This document shows positions 21,180 to 32,178 of a DNA stretch of 64,000 nt, one piece after another. How positions within the stretch are numbered: the first letter of the stretch is position 1; every line of letters starts with the position of its first letter. The stretch covers positions 598,864 to 662,863 of the forward strand of contig JALLLS010000009.1 of the NCBI GenBank assembly GCA_025094145.1, written 5' to 3'. The position numbers were made by a program, and so were the translations under genes. The stretch comes from Spinellus fusiger (Eukaryota; Mucoromycota; Mucoromycetes; Mucorales; Phycomycetaceae). The notes below the pieces were generated by a model. That model was not told where the DNA came from and did no database searches. It saw only the letters and a list, made by a program, of their open reading frames with translations.

Positions 21180-21507
21180 GAGGTGAACATGCCACATCAA
21201 GCAATGCATCACCTACGATCGTCAAGAAAGTCTCTCAAGTTCTTCTCCAAAGACGCTCTGAGAGTAGCATCAGTATCTTTGTTACCAAGAATGGTCATAA
21301 CAAAGTTGGCAAGTACTTCAGGCTCGGCGTCGCATCTGTAGGTCCACACAGTTGAGTATTTTCTATAAAGACAAGCACACTTTTTCTTTTCTTTTCTTTT
21401 CTTTCTTTTCCTTCTCTTCTTCTCTACCAATGACTTTGAACTTACATGGACTCTACTTCCTTGCAAAGAAAGGCTTTAAGATCTGAAGGTTGCTGTCGAA
21501 GAGACAT
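18833..21507 (-). CDS. RBM26/RBM27-like RNA-binding protein (PWI-like, CCCH zinc finger, RRM)
   Basis: Seven exons on the minus strand (21446-21507, 21217-21362, 20552-21013, 20280-20450, 19161-20206, 19025-19105, 18833-18976) give 703 residues in frame. Order of domains: N-terminal PWI-like fold (MSLRQQPSDLKAFLCKEVES... DFLDDQTGPFIDRLF), acidic/basic linker, Arg-Gly-rich stretch, CCCH finger (CRDYNEKGFCMRGDMCPYDH, C-x8-C-x5-C-x3-H), an RGRGRG tract, an RRM (TTLVVENIPQEE ... NRFVKVYWHRE), a long charged coiled coil (LAKQREEKQKKHQERMQ), another RG patch and a second RRM-like module (TKILIKNIPEDANEELQ). This is the RBM26/27 layout; mammalian relatives work with the nuclear exosome (PAXT-related). 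Intron 2 carries long GTT and GT microsatellites. Confidence 0.9.
21044..21180. repeat. CA and CAA/CAG microsatellites in RBM26/27-like intron 2
   Basis: A CA-rich block (21044-21078) is followed, after a short spacer, by an interrupted CAA/CAG trinucleotide array up to 21178. On the gene's strand it reads TTG/CTG repeats then GT repeats. Confidence 0.9.
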
Positions 21508-21673
21508 CACGAATGGAATGAAAAAAAAAAAGAGAGAGTGTAGAAGTTGACGAACAAAATGGGTTTTTCTGTGAATGCGGGTGACGTCACCTGACTGCTT
21601 TTAGGACACTGTCCTGTCTAGTCTCCAATGAGAAAGAGGAAAAGAAAAGAAGAGGGTTGACAGCAAGACGATC
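21508..21673. promoter_or_regulatory. Compact bidirectional promoter region
   Basis: Only 166 bp separate the start codons of the RBM26/27-like gene (-) and the FAM192A-like gene (+), so both promoters must share it. It contains gtgacgtcac (21580-21589), a perfect palindrome with the CRE/ATF-type TGACGTCA core. The binding factor is inference. Confidence 0.6.
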
Positions 21674-22470
21674 ATGGCGTTCAACAAATCATTTGTTTCT
21701 CGAGGAGTTATTATTAATGCAGACGATAAAAATGAAGGGTCTGAAGGAAAAGGTAGATTGGTTGAAGATAGCCCTTCTATCTATCCATCTCTTTCTATAA
21801 AAAGGGAACTTGATACCATGTGTAGTTCCATGTGAGAAGCACCGGCGCCTATACAAGACTACGACCCACGCACACTGTATGAAAGACTACAGGAACAAAG
21901 GACACTGAAGGATGAGGAGTTTCATGAAGCCACCCGTCTTAGCAAGCTTATTAAGCTGGTGGATGCTGATGAGGCTGAATTCTACAAAACACTATCAGAC
22001 ACACAGAAGAATCTGGATGAAAAGAGACGGCAGAAGGAAAAAGATGCATTAGAGGTCTATCGAAAGTAAGTTTGATTCTTTCATGGGGTGACTATCTCAT
22101 TGCTGTGGTTATCTCTATCCACTTGGTTCTTCCTTCTTCTTCTTTCTATTGTCTGTTTTCTTCTGCTTTTCTATTTTCAAGGGCTGTGGAAGATGCTCGG
22201 TTAACAGCACCACCACCACCTACCCTGGCCACTGCAGCCATTGCTGCTAGTGTCTCCATGGCACCTGCCGCGATAAAGACAACAAAACGCAAATCCTCTT
22301 CTAATCCTCTTCAAGGTTTAGTGGTAAAAAGGAAGAAAGGGAATAGTCCAGAAAGAAGAGATAGTAGTGAGAAAGAAGCCATTGTTGTGGAGACAAAGGC
22401 AAAGGCAGTATCAAATCCTCTTGCTTCTTTGGCTGCCTATAGTGATGATTCTGATAGTAATGAGGATTAG
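21674..22470 (+). CDS. FAM192A/NIP30 (PSME3IP1)-like nuclear protein
   Basis: Exons 21674-21752, 21837-22065 and 22182-22470 give 198 residues in frame. The N-terminal block (FVSRGVIINADD), YDPRTLYERLQEQRTLKDEEF, then KLIKLVDADEAEFYKTL and a basic helix match the NIP30/FAM192A N-terminal domain. Human PSME3IP1 binds the PA28-gamma proteasome activator; yeast relative Fyv6 acts in splicing at exon ligation. The C-terminal half is Ser/Lys-rich with likely nuclear localisation signals (KTTKRK, VVKRKKG) and an acidic tail (YSDDSDSNED). Divergent from and next to an RNA-binding protein gene. Which of the two known roles applies here is not decidable from sequence. Confidence 0.85.
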
Positions 22471-22951
22471 CCACGACAAGTAATAATAAAAGATAGACTC
22501 TAACACGGATTATATAATTCAAGAGAGAGAGATTAGAGAGAAGGTGCTTTGGAGTGTATATTCAGACTATTAGGTAATATATTTCTTTTCTTTTAGTGTG
22601 TGTAGAGAGTGTATGTAGTGTAGAGTCTATCCTATGGAAATAGACCTTATTATACACAGGTAATAACCATGGATCCATTTTCTTACTATTGAACACTCTA
22701 TCTACATTGAAACTACTTGTAACGTATACAGCTATCCTATACATATATCTGTAAATATCAGTGTACATGGATAGCCTATGACAGCAATATAGGTGTCTTT
22801 ATTAAACAAGAGAGATACTTGACATTTGAAATGGATCATTGTTGGATAGAAACATTGTTGAATGGCAGTGTATTTAATAGACTCTAACCCATAAAGAACT
22901 CAACTCCTTTTTTTTTTAAAAAAAAAACACTACTACTAGTTCAATAACTGC
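22471..22951. other. Intergenic region between convergent genes
   Basis: Convergent 3' ends. It contains a T-run/A-run palindrome at about 22909-22928 (tttttttttt then aaaaaaaaaa), able to form a strong hairpin or act in 3'-end formation on both strands. No gene seen. Confidence 0.5.
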
Positions 22952-23821
22952 TTATTGGGAGTTTCTTCTTGATGGAAACTCATCCTCCTCCTCAGTCCAT
23001 TCATATTTATCATGAACATAGGCCGCTCTTTTCCTAACATCACCTGTATTCACAGCTGCACTGGATGATTGTGCATTATCAAGTGGATAAGAATGAGAAG
23101 AAGAAATAGAGGAGACGGAAGAGGAACTTGACTGTCTTGTAAGAGAAGTACGCCATGTCTCTACATTGTCCAAAGAAGACTCTCGTCCTTTGCCCTTTTC
23201 ATCGTGTTTTTCAGCAAAAAAAGAAGTCTCCCAATAGGAGGACATGCCGTTGCTCTTTGTAGCTGTACTTCTTTCTTGCACTGCTTCCGTAGATCCCATA
23301 TTATGGTCTGTAGAATGGCTATCCCAAGGATCTGTCTGACCAAGAGCAATAGATGCTTGTGTTTCAATGTCTTTCTCACTTGCTGTTACTGTTATTTCTG
23401 GTACTTCTCTCTTTACAGACTCCGCACCCCAAGTAGCAGCAAGCAATAATGAAGAGATGCCTTCAGCCATAAATCCAGCACAACCACCAATAATAAGACC
23501 ACAGGCTATGGCTCCAAGGCAAAAGAGGGTAACAGGCCAAAGGACGTGGCCAAGGTGCATCAACAATAGAGTGGGGTTTACTACTAATACGTTCCAAAAT
23601 ATATGGACTCCCCAACGTGCTGGCCATAGTAGAGTTATGCAGAACCTATAGATACTCGTCATAACTGTCCATACCATGTGCAGTGTTAGAGTGGTGATAC
23701 TGATTAGAGTGGTGGCTATTAAATGGCCATAGTGTGGGGATATCTGTTTCTCTGCTAGTGTCTCTGTTATTACAGTGAGTGGCACATTACTGGTATGTAA
23801 TGGGACAAGGAGTTGAGTCAT
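22952..23821 (-). CDS. Unknown membrane protein with a serine-rich cytosolic tail
   Basis: Single-exon gene, 289 residues, ending in TAA. I do not recognise the family. Residues about 35-135 hold three or four hydrophobic helices (IATTLISITTLTLHMVWTVM, WGVHIFWNVLVVNPTLLLM, VLWPVTLFCLGAIACGLIIG, then AEGISSLLLAA). The remaining about 150 residues are polar: acidic patches, a run SSSSSVSSISSSHS and a C-terminal EWTEEEDEFPSRRNSQ, which looks like a phosphorylation-prone tail. The uninterrupted length, biased composition change and start at a good ATG argue that it is real. It converges with the FAM192A-like gene. Confidence 0.7.
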   Translation of the reverse strand: MTQLLVPLHTSNVPLTVITETLAEKQISPHYGHLIATTLISITTLTLHMVWTVMTSIYRFCITLLWPARWGVHIFWNVLVVNPTLLLMHLGHVLWPVTLFCLGAIACGLIIGGCAGFMAEGISSLLLAATWGAESVKREVPEITVTASEKDIETQASIALGQTDPWDSHSTDHNMGSTEAVQERSTATKSNGMSSYWETSFFAEKHDEKGKGRESSLDNVETWRTSLTRQSSSSSVSSISSSHSYPLDNAQSSSAAVNTGDVRKRAAYVHDKYEWTEEEDEFPSRRNSQ

Positions 23822-24558
23822 GGCTGTGAGAAGGTGAGAGGGGGTTTTGTTTTTGTTTTGTTTTGCAGAGAATAGTAGAGGTGGGTTGGGTTTAATAATA
23901 ACAATAATAACAATAACAGTAATAACAGTAATAACAGTGACAAAGAGAAAAGAAAAGAACAGGACACAAGTAGACCCGTCCCTGCTTGAATTACACGTGC
24001 CTGTGGATTACAAGTCCATCTGTGTCAATGGCATTTGTATTTGTATGGGGAGGGTGGGGAGGTGTGCTATAATTGCATAGAAATAAGTACATGGAAATAA
24101 ATATATAAATATATAAATAAAAGAATAGTCTCTGGTGATAAATAATAATATTGAAAACATACCACTCCATACTCCATTCTTCCCTTGGGCCCACTCACTC
24201 ACTCACTCACTCACCGTAAGGCATAGATCCAATTCTCACTATAAAATAGAGGTAGAAAAAAGGAAGAATTAGATGAAGAGCAATGTCTTTTTATTACTCT
24301 TCTCTCTTCTCTCCCCTATAGAAATGGAACAATCACCATAAACAGCAAGAAGGATAGATATATCCGCCACTCTATTCTGCTCTATTCTAATGGTCAAGAG
24401 TGCTTTCTTCTACTCTATAAGCCACTGGCATTGAAGTTGGACTTGCATAAACCTGTCACTTTACTACTTCCGCAGACATCATAAGCGCAGTAGCTATTTA
24501 TTCTATTTATTAGAGCTCAACCTAACAGAACAGCCCAAGAAGAGAAGACACATCTACT
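23822..24558. other. Intergenic region with AT-rich simple repeats
   Basis: Shared upstream region of two divergent genes. It has an AATAAC/AGTAAT simple repeat (23895-23938) and a CACT tetranucleotide repeat (about 24193-24214). No coding exon recognised. Confidence 0.5.
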
Positions 24559-27500
24559 ATGCAACCCACCATTTCCAACTACACTGTATTATTTACTAAC
24601 CAGAAACATAAAAAGTTCAAAACATGGCAAGATGGTACAATAACCTTCCCAAGTGTAGTTCATGAGCTCATTTAGCTATTGTTATAGGAACAATGAAATA
24701 TTACAGTATTAACAAAAAGGTAACTATAAACTCTACTGTAATAAAATAACCACTACATTGTGTATGGCATTTTGACTATTTTTAGCTTGTTCTTGTCGAT
24801 GAAAAGGGATATACCATTGACAGGTGAGTCATAATGCCTGTTTCCTGTAGTATCTTTGCTACCTGTTGATGACCACAGGAATTAATACTGTCCAGCAAAT
24901 TCTTCAAAGGAGAGGCTCCAGAGGAAGATACAGAAATCGATTTCGAGAGATACATTGTTCGAGTTGAATCTGTTGTGGGGGATGAACCCCATATAATAGC
25001 AACTGCACAAATGCCTACACGAGCACCACCATCCATACACAGAGTAAGTCAATAGAGATCTGTGAAATTCAAAGGTCTGTACCCTGATCACTGCCATTCT
25101 GATCCATCATAGTCATCAAGAAGAACAGAAGATAAAGAAAGTCATCAAGAAACCACCACAACAAATCTATTTCATCACAATCATCGTCAGGCAAGATTAG
25201 ATTTAATACGGATGAATGAACATCATCACGATTCAACACCAACCACTACTACCACTCCATTAAGCTTGAATAGACCTCATCATGCTCCTTATAAGAACAC
25301 TCATGATCGATCTCCTGTGTACAGACAGAATGATGCTCAGCCCAGTACATCCAACTACAGTCATACCACTAGGACCAACTCAAACACAAGCCAAACAAAT
25401 ATGTACACTATAGATAATGGTCCTGGTGAAGGTGCAATAGAAGAAATGAATGACAAACATTCAGAACAAACAGACACCAGACACAATACAAACCTTGTCT
25501 ATGATTCTATTACTGCTCATCATAATACAGATGCAGACTGCCAGATAACTCATATAAACACTGGATCAAATCCACAAAATATGGCAGAAGAGGTATAGAA
25601 AGAGAAAAGAATAAGTAGACATAGCAGACCATTAATTTGATATGTTACTTGTTGTAGAATAGATCAAAGCGATTACGTGTAGGTCTATCCAAAAATCACT
25701 TGAGGCCGCCACTACATAAGAATGTTTCTGCGTCCCCAATCCAAACCCCATCTACTTCTAGAAATCCTATTTATAAAGAAAGAGTATTACCCCCATCAGT
25801 GACCTCACAACAGTCTCCAACACCGCCGAATGCTGCTATGCCTGCTAAAACTCACTCTTTGGTAGCAGATGAAATCCGTCATCGGTTGAAGAAGACCCCA
25901 GAACCAGAGTAAGACATATTTGTATGCCCAAGTCTATACACTGACATGCATTTGATAATAGAAAACTATTTATAAAAGCTTCTGAACTTCCAATGAATGA
26001 GCCTACAGACGTAGTAGGAGAATCCTCTAATAGTTCCTTTTCTATGTATGTCAGTAGAGATAGATACTAGTATTAAAAAGTTATACTATTGTATGAAAAT
26101 TATAACGAAACTTATATAAATTTAAGACAACCTAGAGATGTATTACAACCCTTCAAAAGTCCAGCTACGGATAGGATGTAGGTGAATTATAAAAAAAAAT
26201 TGTCAGAGTAATATTAACGGTTGTTGTGTTATGATCCAAATAGACAGATCTCAACTATTCTACAGTTCCCTAATATTGAAAAGTCTTTGGCTGTACTAAG
26301 AAATAAGAAACACACAAAGAGAAGTCGAACGGTTCCTGCTTCTTTTGTAAGCAATCTTGTTATTCCTCTGGATCAGATATTGATCTAATATAACTATGCT
26401 TTATGGATAGAAATCTATGGCAGATTATAAAGAGGTTTTTCAAAAGCTTATTTACGAGCATCTTCAGGTAATATTTAAGAATAGATTGCAATGTGATATT
26501 AACTTAATACAATACATTGCAATGAAATGGATGTTTATTGTTTATTTATATTTATATTTATATATTTGTGCTAAAGATTCTCTTGTTAAATTACGCTATT
26601 TATTACTTTTCTTTTTACAATAATGCTGGTAAAAATGAAAACCTCGAGCGATACTTTCGAATGAAAGGATGCGGATTCTATACAGGGTGTGATCTAAAAG
26701 AGTAAGCTTTACAGGTCTATAGATAAATAAATAGGCCATCGACTAAAATCGTGTGCTTTAGAGATAGTCGGCAGGGCACCCACGATCGGTTTCGAATAAT
26801 GTTGAGGAACAAAGAGCATCACTCCAAGTACAACAAAGGTTAGTCTGCTATAGAGAATGGTAATAAAAAAAACATATCTTTACAGCCATAGAATATATCT
26901 AATAAGTAACCAAATGACAGATGATATCTGGGTAATTTCCAAGTCCCCAAAATTCGATGCAAGTATTACATTTTTATCAAGGAGTGTTTATCATGGTCCT
27001 TTTGCTGATGGTGGAATTGAGGTAACTGTTAATAGATTAAAGTTTTCTTTTTTTTCTCTTCTCTTTCCTTTTTCTTCATGCACTTTGAATAATGCATCTC
27101 AATGTTGATAATATATAATAGATTGAATGTCTTTCGCCCCGGGATATAAGAGTTGCCTACAACATACTAAAAGGAGACTCTTCGGTGTATGCCTTGAGGA
27201 CAATCACTGCAAATGGAGAGTTCATGATGTTAGGTAATTATTAGTGATTTTTAGGCACTGTTTAGTCAAAGTGTATATTTATTTAATAATCTATAACCAC
27301 ATAGATAATTTAAAAGAAGGCATTGAAAGGACTCCTTTGTTCCCCTATATGCTAAAAGATAATAAGCAAAAAAGAAAACTTGCTGAGATTATGCCGAGAT
27401 TAGAACTTGAACATATACGCCTTTCTTTGGAAGATGGGATTAATGTTGAAGAAAAGATCAAGTCAACAATCGAAATGTATCACTTGAATACAGATCAATC

Positions 27501-30061
27501 AAGGTAAACATCCCAGCTATTTAAATGAATAATTACTATTGTTGAAAATATTAATGCATACTGCTTGCGATCCAATTAGTGTTCTTCGAACTGTAGCAAA
27601 ATCAGTAATTACATGTCCTGGGTGGAATGAAGAATCTGAAAATCCCATTATCTTAGTACATGGTAATAATGGATGGGCTATAAGATACTTAGTGGTACTT
27701 ATTATTTTATAATGAAAAATGAAAATCTATAGGTGTGTTTGGATCTGGAAAAAGGTATTTTATATTTTTATTCTTAATTACTTTGTCTACTGAGAAATTA
27801 AAAAAGATAATACTAATTTATTTTGAATATAGTTATCTAGCTGCTGTTATTATTATATTTATAAGAGATATTATCGACACTGTTTGCGACACAAGAGAAC
27901 CAGAGAACCAAATTTCTTTTCGTATTTTGGTCTCTTCAATGACGGTAAAAAAAAATCCAAGAGGAAGGATTTGATGTTCAATAGCTTATAATTATAATTA
28001 TATTAATATTAATAGTATTCTCTCTTTTGTCTTATTATTATTATTATTTAGAATGTCGCTGTAGACCGCATTCTTTTGGTAAGCATCTCATACTGTACCA
28101 CTTCTCCATACTAACTAGTTTTTTTTGCTAGACATTACTAAAGTTAGGCTATGATCACTTTGTTCGGGTTGGAAGGTAAATACAACATTGAGCTGTACAT
28201 ACATTCTCATGTGATGTCCGCTTACCTTATGATTCATTATTTCTTTAAGTCTAAAGAAAATCAAAAAGACATTACTACCATACACAGCACAAGCAAAGCT
28301 AACGAGCAATGATGGTAAACGTAAATAAAAAACAGGATAATGGATCACTAAAAATGGAAATAGAGTTGAAAGAACTTGAGCAAATGCTAGCAGATCCTCA
28401 AAATACAGAAGAAGAGATAGAGTGTATTGCAAGCACTTTACAAAGGTTCAGAAAAAGAGAACATCTTAGACAAATAGAATCATCTCAGGTGGTTGGTAAG
28501 ATTAAAAGTTGCTGACTTGTATTCACTGTTTATCTTTTTATATAAAAACAGGTACAACATGTATGGCCTCTGTATTTGAGGTGTTCAATGGTATAAGATT
28601 TCCCTTGGTTCTAATGGACGAATGCTCTCAGCTTATGGAACCGTTGAATATGGTCCCCTTATCTAGATTTAGCTGTAACAGACTTATTATGATTGGTGAT
28701 CCTATGCAGGTAGACTCTATTTAATTGTTGACATAGATTACAGTATGCTTATATTCATTAGCTTCCACCAACATTAACTACCAATGCCGAAGAAGAGACT
28801 GTCGGGCAAGGATTAGACAAGACACTATTTGATAGAATGACGGAAGTAAGATATTGAAGCATACAATCAGTGCCCCCAAAATATCAAATCACTTAACATT
28901 CGCTCTTACTTGTGCATAGATGGGACATCATGTAAATATCCGTATAAAAAACGTCACAGTTTACTACTTATCTTCTAATTAATGAATATGATTAATAGTC
29001 AACAATGTTACGTACACAATACCGCGTAAGCTTTTTATATTCTTTTTTTATTAATTTTATATCATATTCTGAAAGATAAAAGTAAGGAGTCTCTAAATAA
29101 GAAATACCCTACATCCTAGTGTCATCCAGAAATATCAAACGTCAGCAACAGATTGTTTTATAGTCAACGATTGGTCAATGGTGTTACTGCTGAAGAAAGA
29201 AAACCATTTATTCAAGGGCTACCAAATCTCATCTTTGTAAACGTAGGAGGGGAAGTAAGTTTATAAACATAAAGAGTGCTATAATGTAAAATCTAAACGT
29301 TTTTTATTTTCTACAAAAGGAGCACAGAAATATACAATCCAACTCTTTCTGGAACGAAACGGAAGTAAAAGCTTCTGCAAATATTATAAATTCTCTATTA
29401 CGTTTGGGCGCTGTCTCTGAAGACATGGGCGTCATTGCTCTATGTAAGTACTTTAATTTTAATGAATAACCAACTCATAAAAATGCTTTTTATATATATA
29501 AATATAAATAAATAGACAAGCAGCAGGCAGATCGACTGGTCAAACACTTGGCTGCTACCTCAGAGAATGTAAATAATAACATTCATATCTCAACTGTAGA
29601 CTCCTTTCAAGTAAGAAAAAAAAACAAATTTGTCAATTTAAGACAACTACTTATCATAAAATTATCCATTTGTCTAAAATAGGGTGGAGAGAAGGAGATT
29701 ATTATATTGTCTACTGTTCGAACTAGCAGCAGTGGATTTATTGATAGTGAAACAAGAGTCAATGTAGCTCTATCGCGCGCTAAAAGGTAGGTATTCATTT
29801 ATCATCTTATTTTGTTGTAAAGATATTAACATACTATCTCCCTTGTCAAAAAGACATCTGATTATACTAGGAAACCGAGACCTTCTGAATTCAAATGATC
29901 TGTGGTTTAGAATTCTTTGTGCATGCCAAGGTAGGCTATTTATCAGTTATTTTGTAGCACTTATTGTAAAATAACTGCTGTTTACATACACTGTCTTTTT
30001 CTTTTTAGATAACTCTTATTCGATAGTCGAATTTGAGAAGATATTAAATGAATTAGGATAG
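24559..30061 (+). CDS. ZGRF1-type protein: DUF2439 domain plus UPF1-like SF1 helicase, 32 exons
   Basis: Spliced from 32 exons, total 1101 residues, every phase consistent. First exons 24559-24652, 24688-24719, 24786-24823, 24896-25043, 25113-25592; helicase exons run to 30009-30061; one exon is just 12 nt (28920-28931). The N-terminus is a DUF2439 domain (YTVLFTNQKHKKFKTWQDG ... ERYIVRVES), as in Mte1, Dbl2 and ZGRF1. A disordered Ser/Thr/His-rich middle follows. The C-terminus is an SF1B helicase: GVFGSGKS (Walker A), SSMTNVAVDRIL (Ia), MDECSQ (II), GDPMQLPP (III), RTQYRCHP (IV), TVDSFQGGEKEIIILS (V), NVALSRAKRHLIILGN (VI). Human ZGRF1 unwinds D-loops and promotes recombinational repair; Mte1/Dbl2 work with Mph1/Fml1. 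I do not see the GRF zinc finger. Nuclear DNA-repair role is inferred from family. Confidence 0.9.
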
Positions 30062-30407
30062 ATTATGCTAAGATCCTCCCAAGTACATAAAAAAGTATAT
30101 ATTAGCCTTCATCTTTTTATTTATAAGAAAAAGAATGAATAAACATTTATACATAGTATTTGGCTAGTGAAACAATAAAGAGTATATTTATTTCATATTA
30201 GACAATAAGTATTTTTTATGATATATAAAATAGAAACAGGGAAGGAAGGAAGAATTATGTTAGATTTTGACTTTAGGATAATCTAGAAGTCTTTCTTCTT
30301 GTATGAACGAATTCGTTTACACTTTTCCTGGAGAAAACATGAAATTCCTCTGAGAAATAAAATCAGATCTTTTTTCTATTAAAGAACCCAGACTCAGTAA
30401 AAGGTTC

Positions 30408-32020
30408 TTAGTATAAAAGTAGTTTTTTTTTGTTGTTGCTTGGAGTGGTAGTTTGATTGAAAGAAGTGTTACCTGCTAGCGAGTAATTATTTATAAAGAA
30501 ATATCTCTTTTGTTCTGAATCCATCGATCTTTCCTGGGTGTGACTTTCAAAAGAAATGTCCTCCATAGGACTTTCTTCGCGATGACTGTGTGTTGTATCC
30601 ATAAATTCCTCATCAAATTCATGTTTATGCTCATTTTGGTGTGCTGCTTTTTCATATTCTTCATGATACAATGGATTTCCATTGTAGAGTTGATCCTTTT
30701 TAAATCTCTCGGGGCTTTCTTGAGATGAATTACTAAAAGATACAGAGTCATCTGATAATCGAGGACAGTCTTTGCTGTCCATCTCCATGTTTTCTACTAC
30801 TTTCTTCCTTTTGTTTTCTATTTTACAATAGGGCATAAAAGGTACATAGTTTTTGCTTGTGTTGCGCTTTTTTATGGGTACCTTTTCATTTAATACTAAC
30901 TTTGCTTGATTCTTCCAGTGTTGCATATTAAGATTCTTATGCTCATCAGGATCATGGTGCTGATGAATACTATATGTGTAGAGATTATTTGTCTTGGCTG
31001 TATCCTCTTGATCTTGACATGAAGAATTATTAATAATAGTTGGTAAAGTTTGATCGGCCAAGCTATCAAGTGACTCTGGCTTTATGTAACTGTATAATTC
31101 CTCTTTAACTGGATATGCGTTTGATATTATGTTCAATTCATCCCAGAACTATGTTAAAGTTAATAAAAGAAAAGGTCAATCACCTTTTTATTATTATCAT
31201 TAATAAAGAGATGATATTATTCTGTGCAATCTTACGTTTTTTTTACTATATGTATTCTCTTTATCATAAGTTTTATCCCAAAGACTACTCATGTCCATCA
31301 GTTGAAGAGTTAAGCCTTTCGACAATGTAATAGATTGATTTTTGGCAATACTATTCATTGAAAGAATTAGTAAGGTTAACATAATAGAAAAACTTTACAC
31401 GATATCTTTCAAATCCATAGTGTTCTTCTCCTGACAAGAAGGGATTTTCATCATTGGAAAGAATCTAGCTCTGCTTTGCATATTCCATGGCATATTAAAA
31501 TCCATTACTGCACTCTGCTTTTGAAAGATTAAGGGTGGTTCTATACAGTAAGGTCTCTCGAAACAATTCAGATGTGTCATTCTTTTTATCATATGCAATG
31601 AATTCATTGATTTCTCTGGTAACTCCAATAGACTATATGCTGTCATTTTCTCAAAGGATTCCATGTTCTTATATATTTCTAAGTCCATCTTCCATCTATT
31701 CATTTTTTTATTCCAAGTGTCTAGTATACATATTTCTCTGGGATAAAAAGTGTTCCCATTGTCAATGGATTGTACTACACTTCCTGAGGCTTCATTAGAA
31801 CACAAGTAAGACACCTGCTTCAAAACATCATGAAATAAGCATTTTAATGACTCTAGAAAAATACTAATTGCCTGTAAGAAAATAATCTTGAAAGAATCAA
31901 GACACTATCAATTATATTACCGTTATTGTAATTATTCATTGCTTTAAAAGACTCTAAAGCATCAATACGCCATGCTTCAGCTATAGATTGATCGCTAATC
32001 ATAACAGGTGTAAAGGTCAT
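30408..32020 (-). CDS. Unknown polar protein, gene model partly uncertain
   Basis: Minus-strand exons 31399-31871, 31236-31350 and 30408-31148 join in frame (about 440 residues) and end in TAA. A possible first exon 31921-32020 (MTFTPVMISDQSIAEAW) has good splice sites but leaves phase 1, whereas the next exon needs phase 0, so the true 5' end is unclear. I recognise no domain. The protein is hydrophilic, rich in Asn, Ser, Glu and Lys, with a basic patch (IENKRKKVVENM) that could be a nuclear signal and a His/Glu-rich stretch (YEKAAHQNEHKHEFDEEFM). The 3' end converges with the ZGRF1-type gene 346 bp away. It may be a fast-evolving lineage-specific gene. Confidence 0.55.
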
Positions 32021-32178
32021 TCTTTCTCTTTTATGTAAATCGTTTTACTTATGTGAAAGATACAGAGTTGTTATTTGATAAATGATGATAGTAAATGAGT
32101 AGAGCGTGTGCGTCATCATAGAGTATTTTCAGAAATAGCATTGTTTTGCCTTTATTTCATCTTTATATTCAACTCATT

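Noticed and set aside
20911..21186. Open frame encoding a poly-Asn tail
   Set aside because: It is the antisense of an RBM26/27-like exon plus the intron microsatellite.
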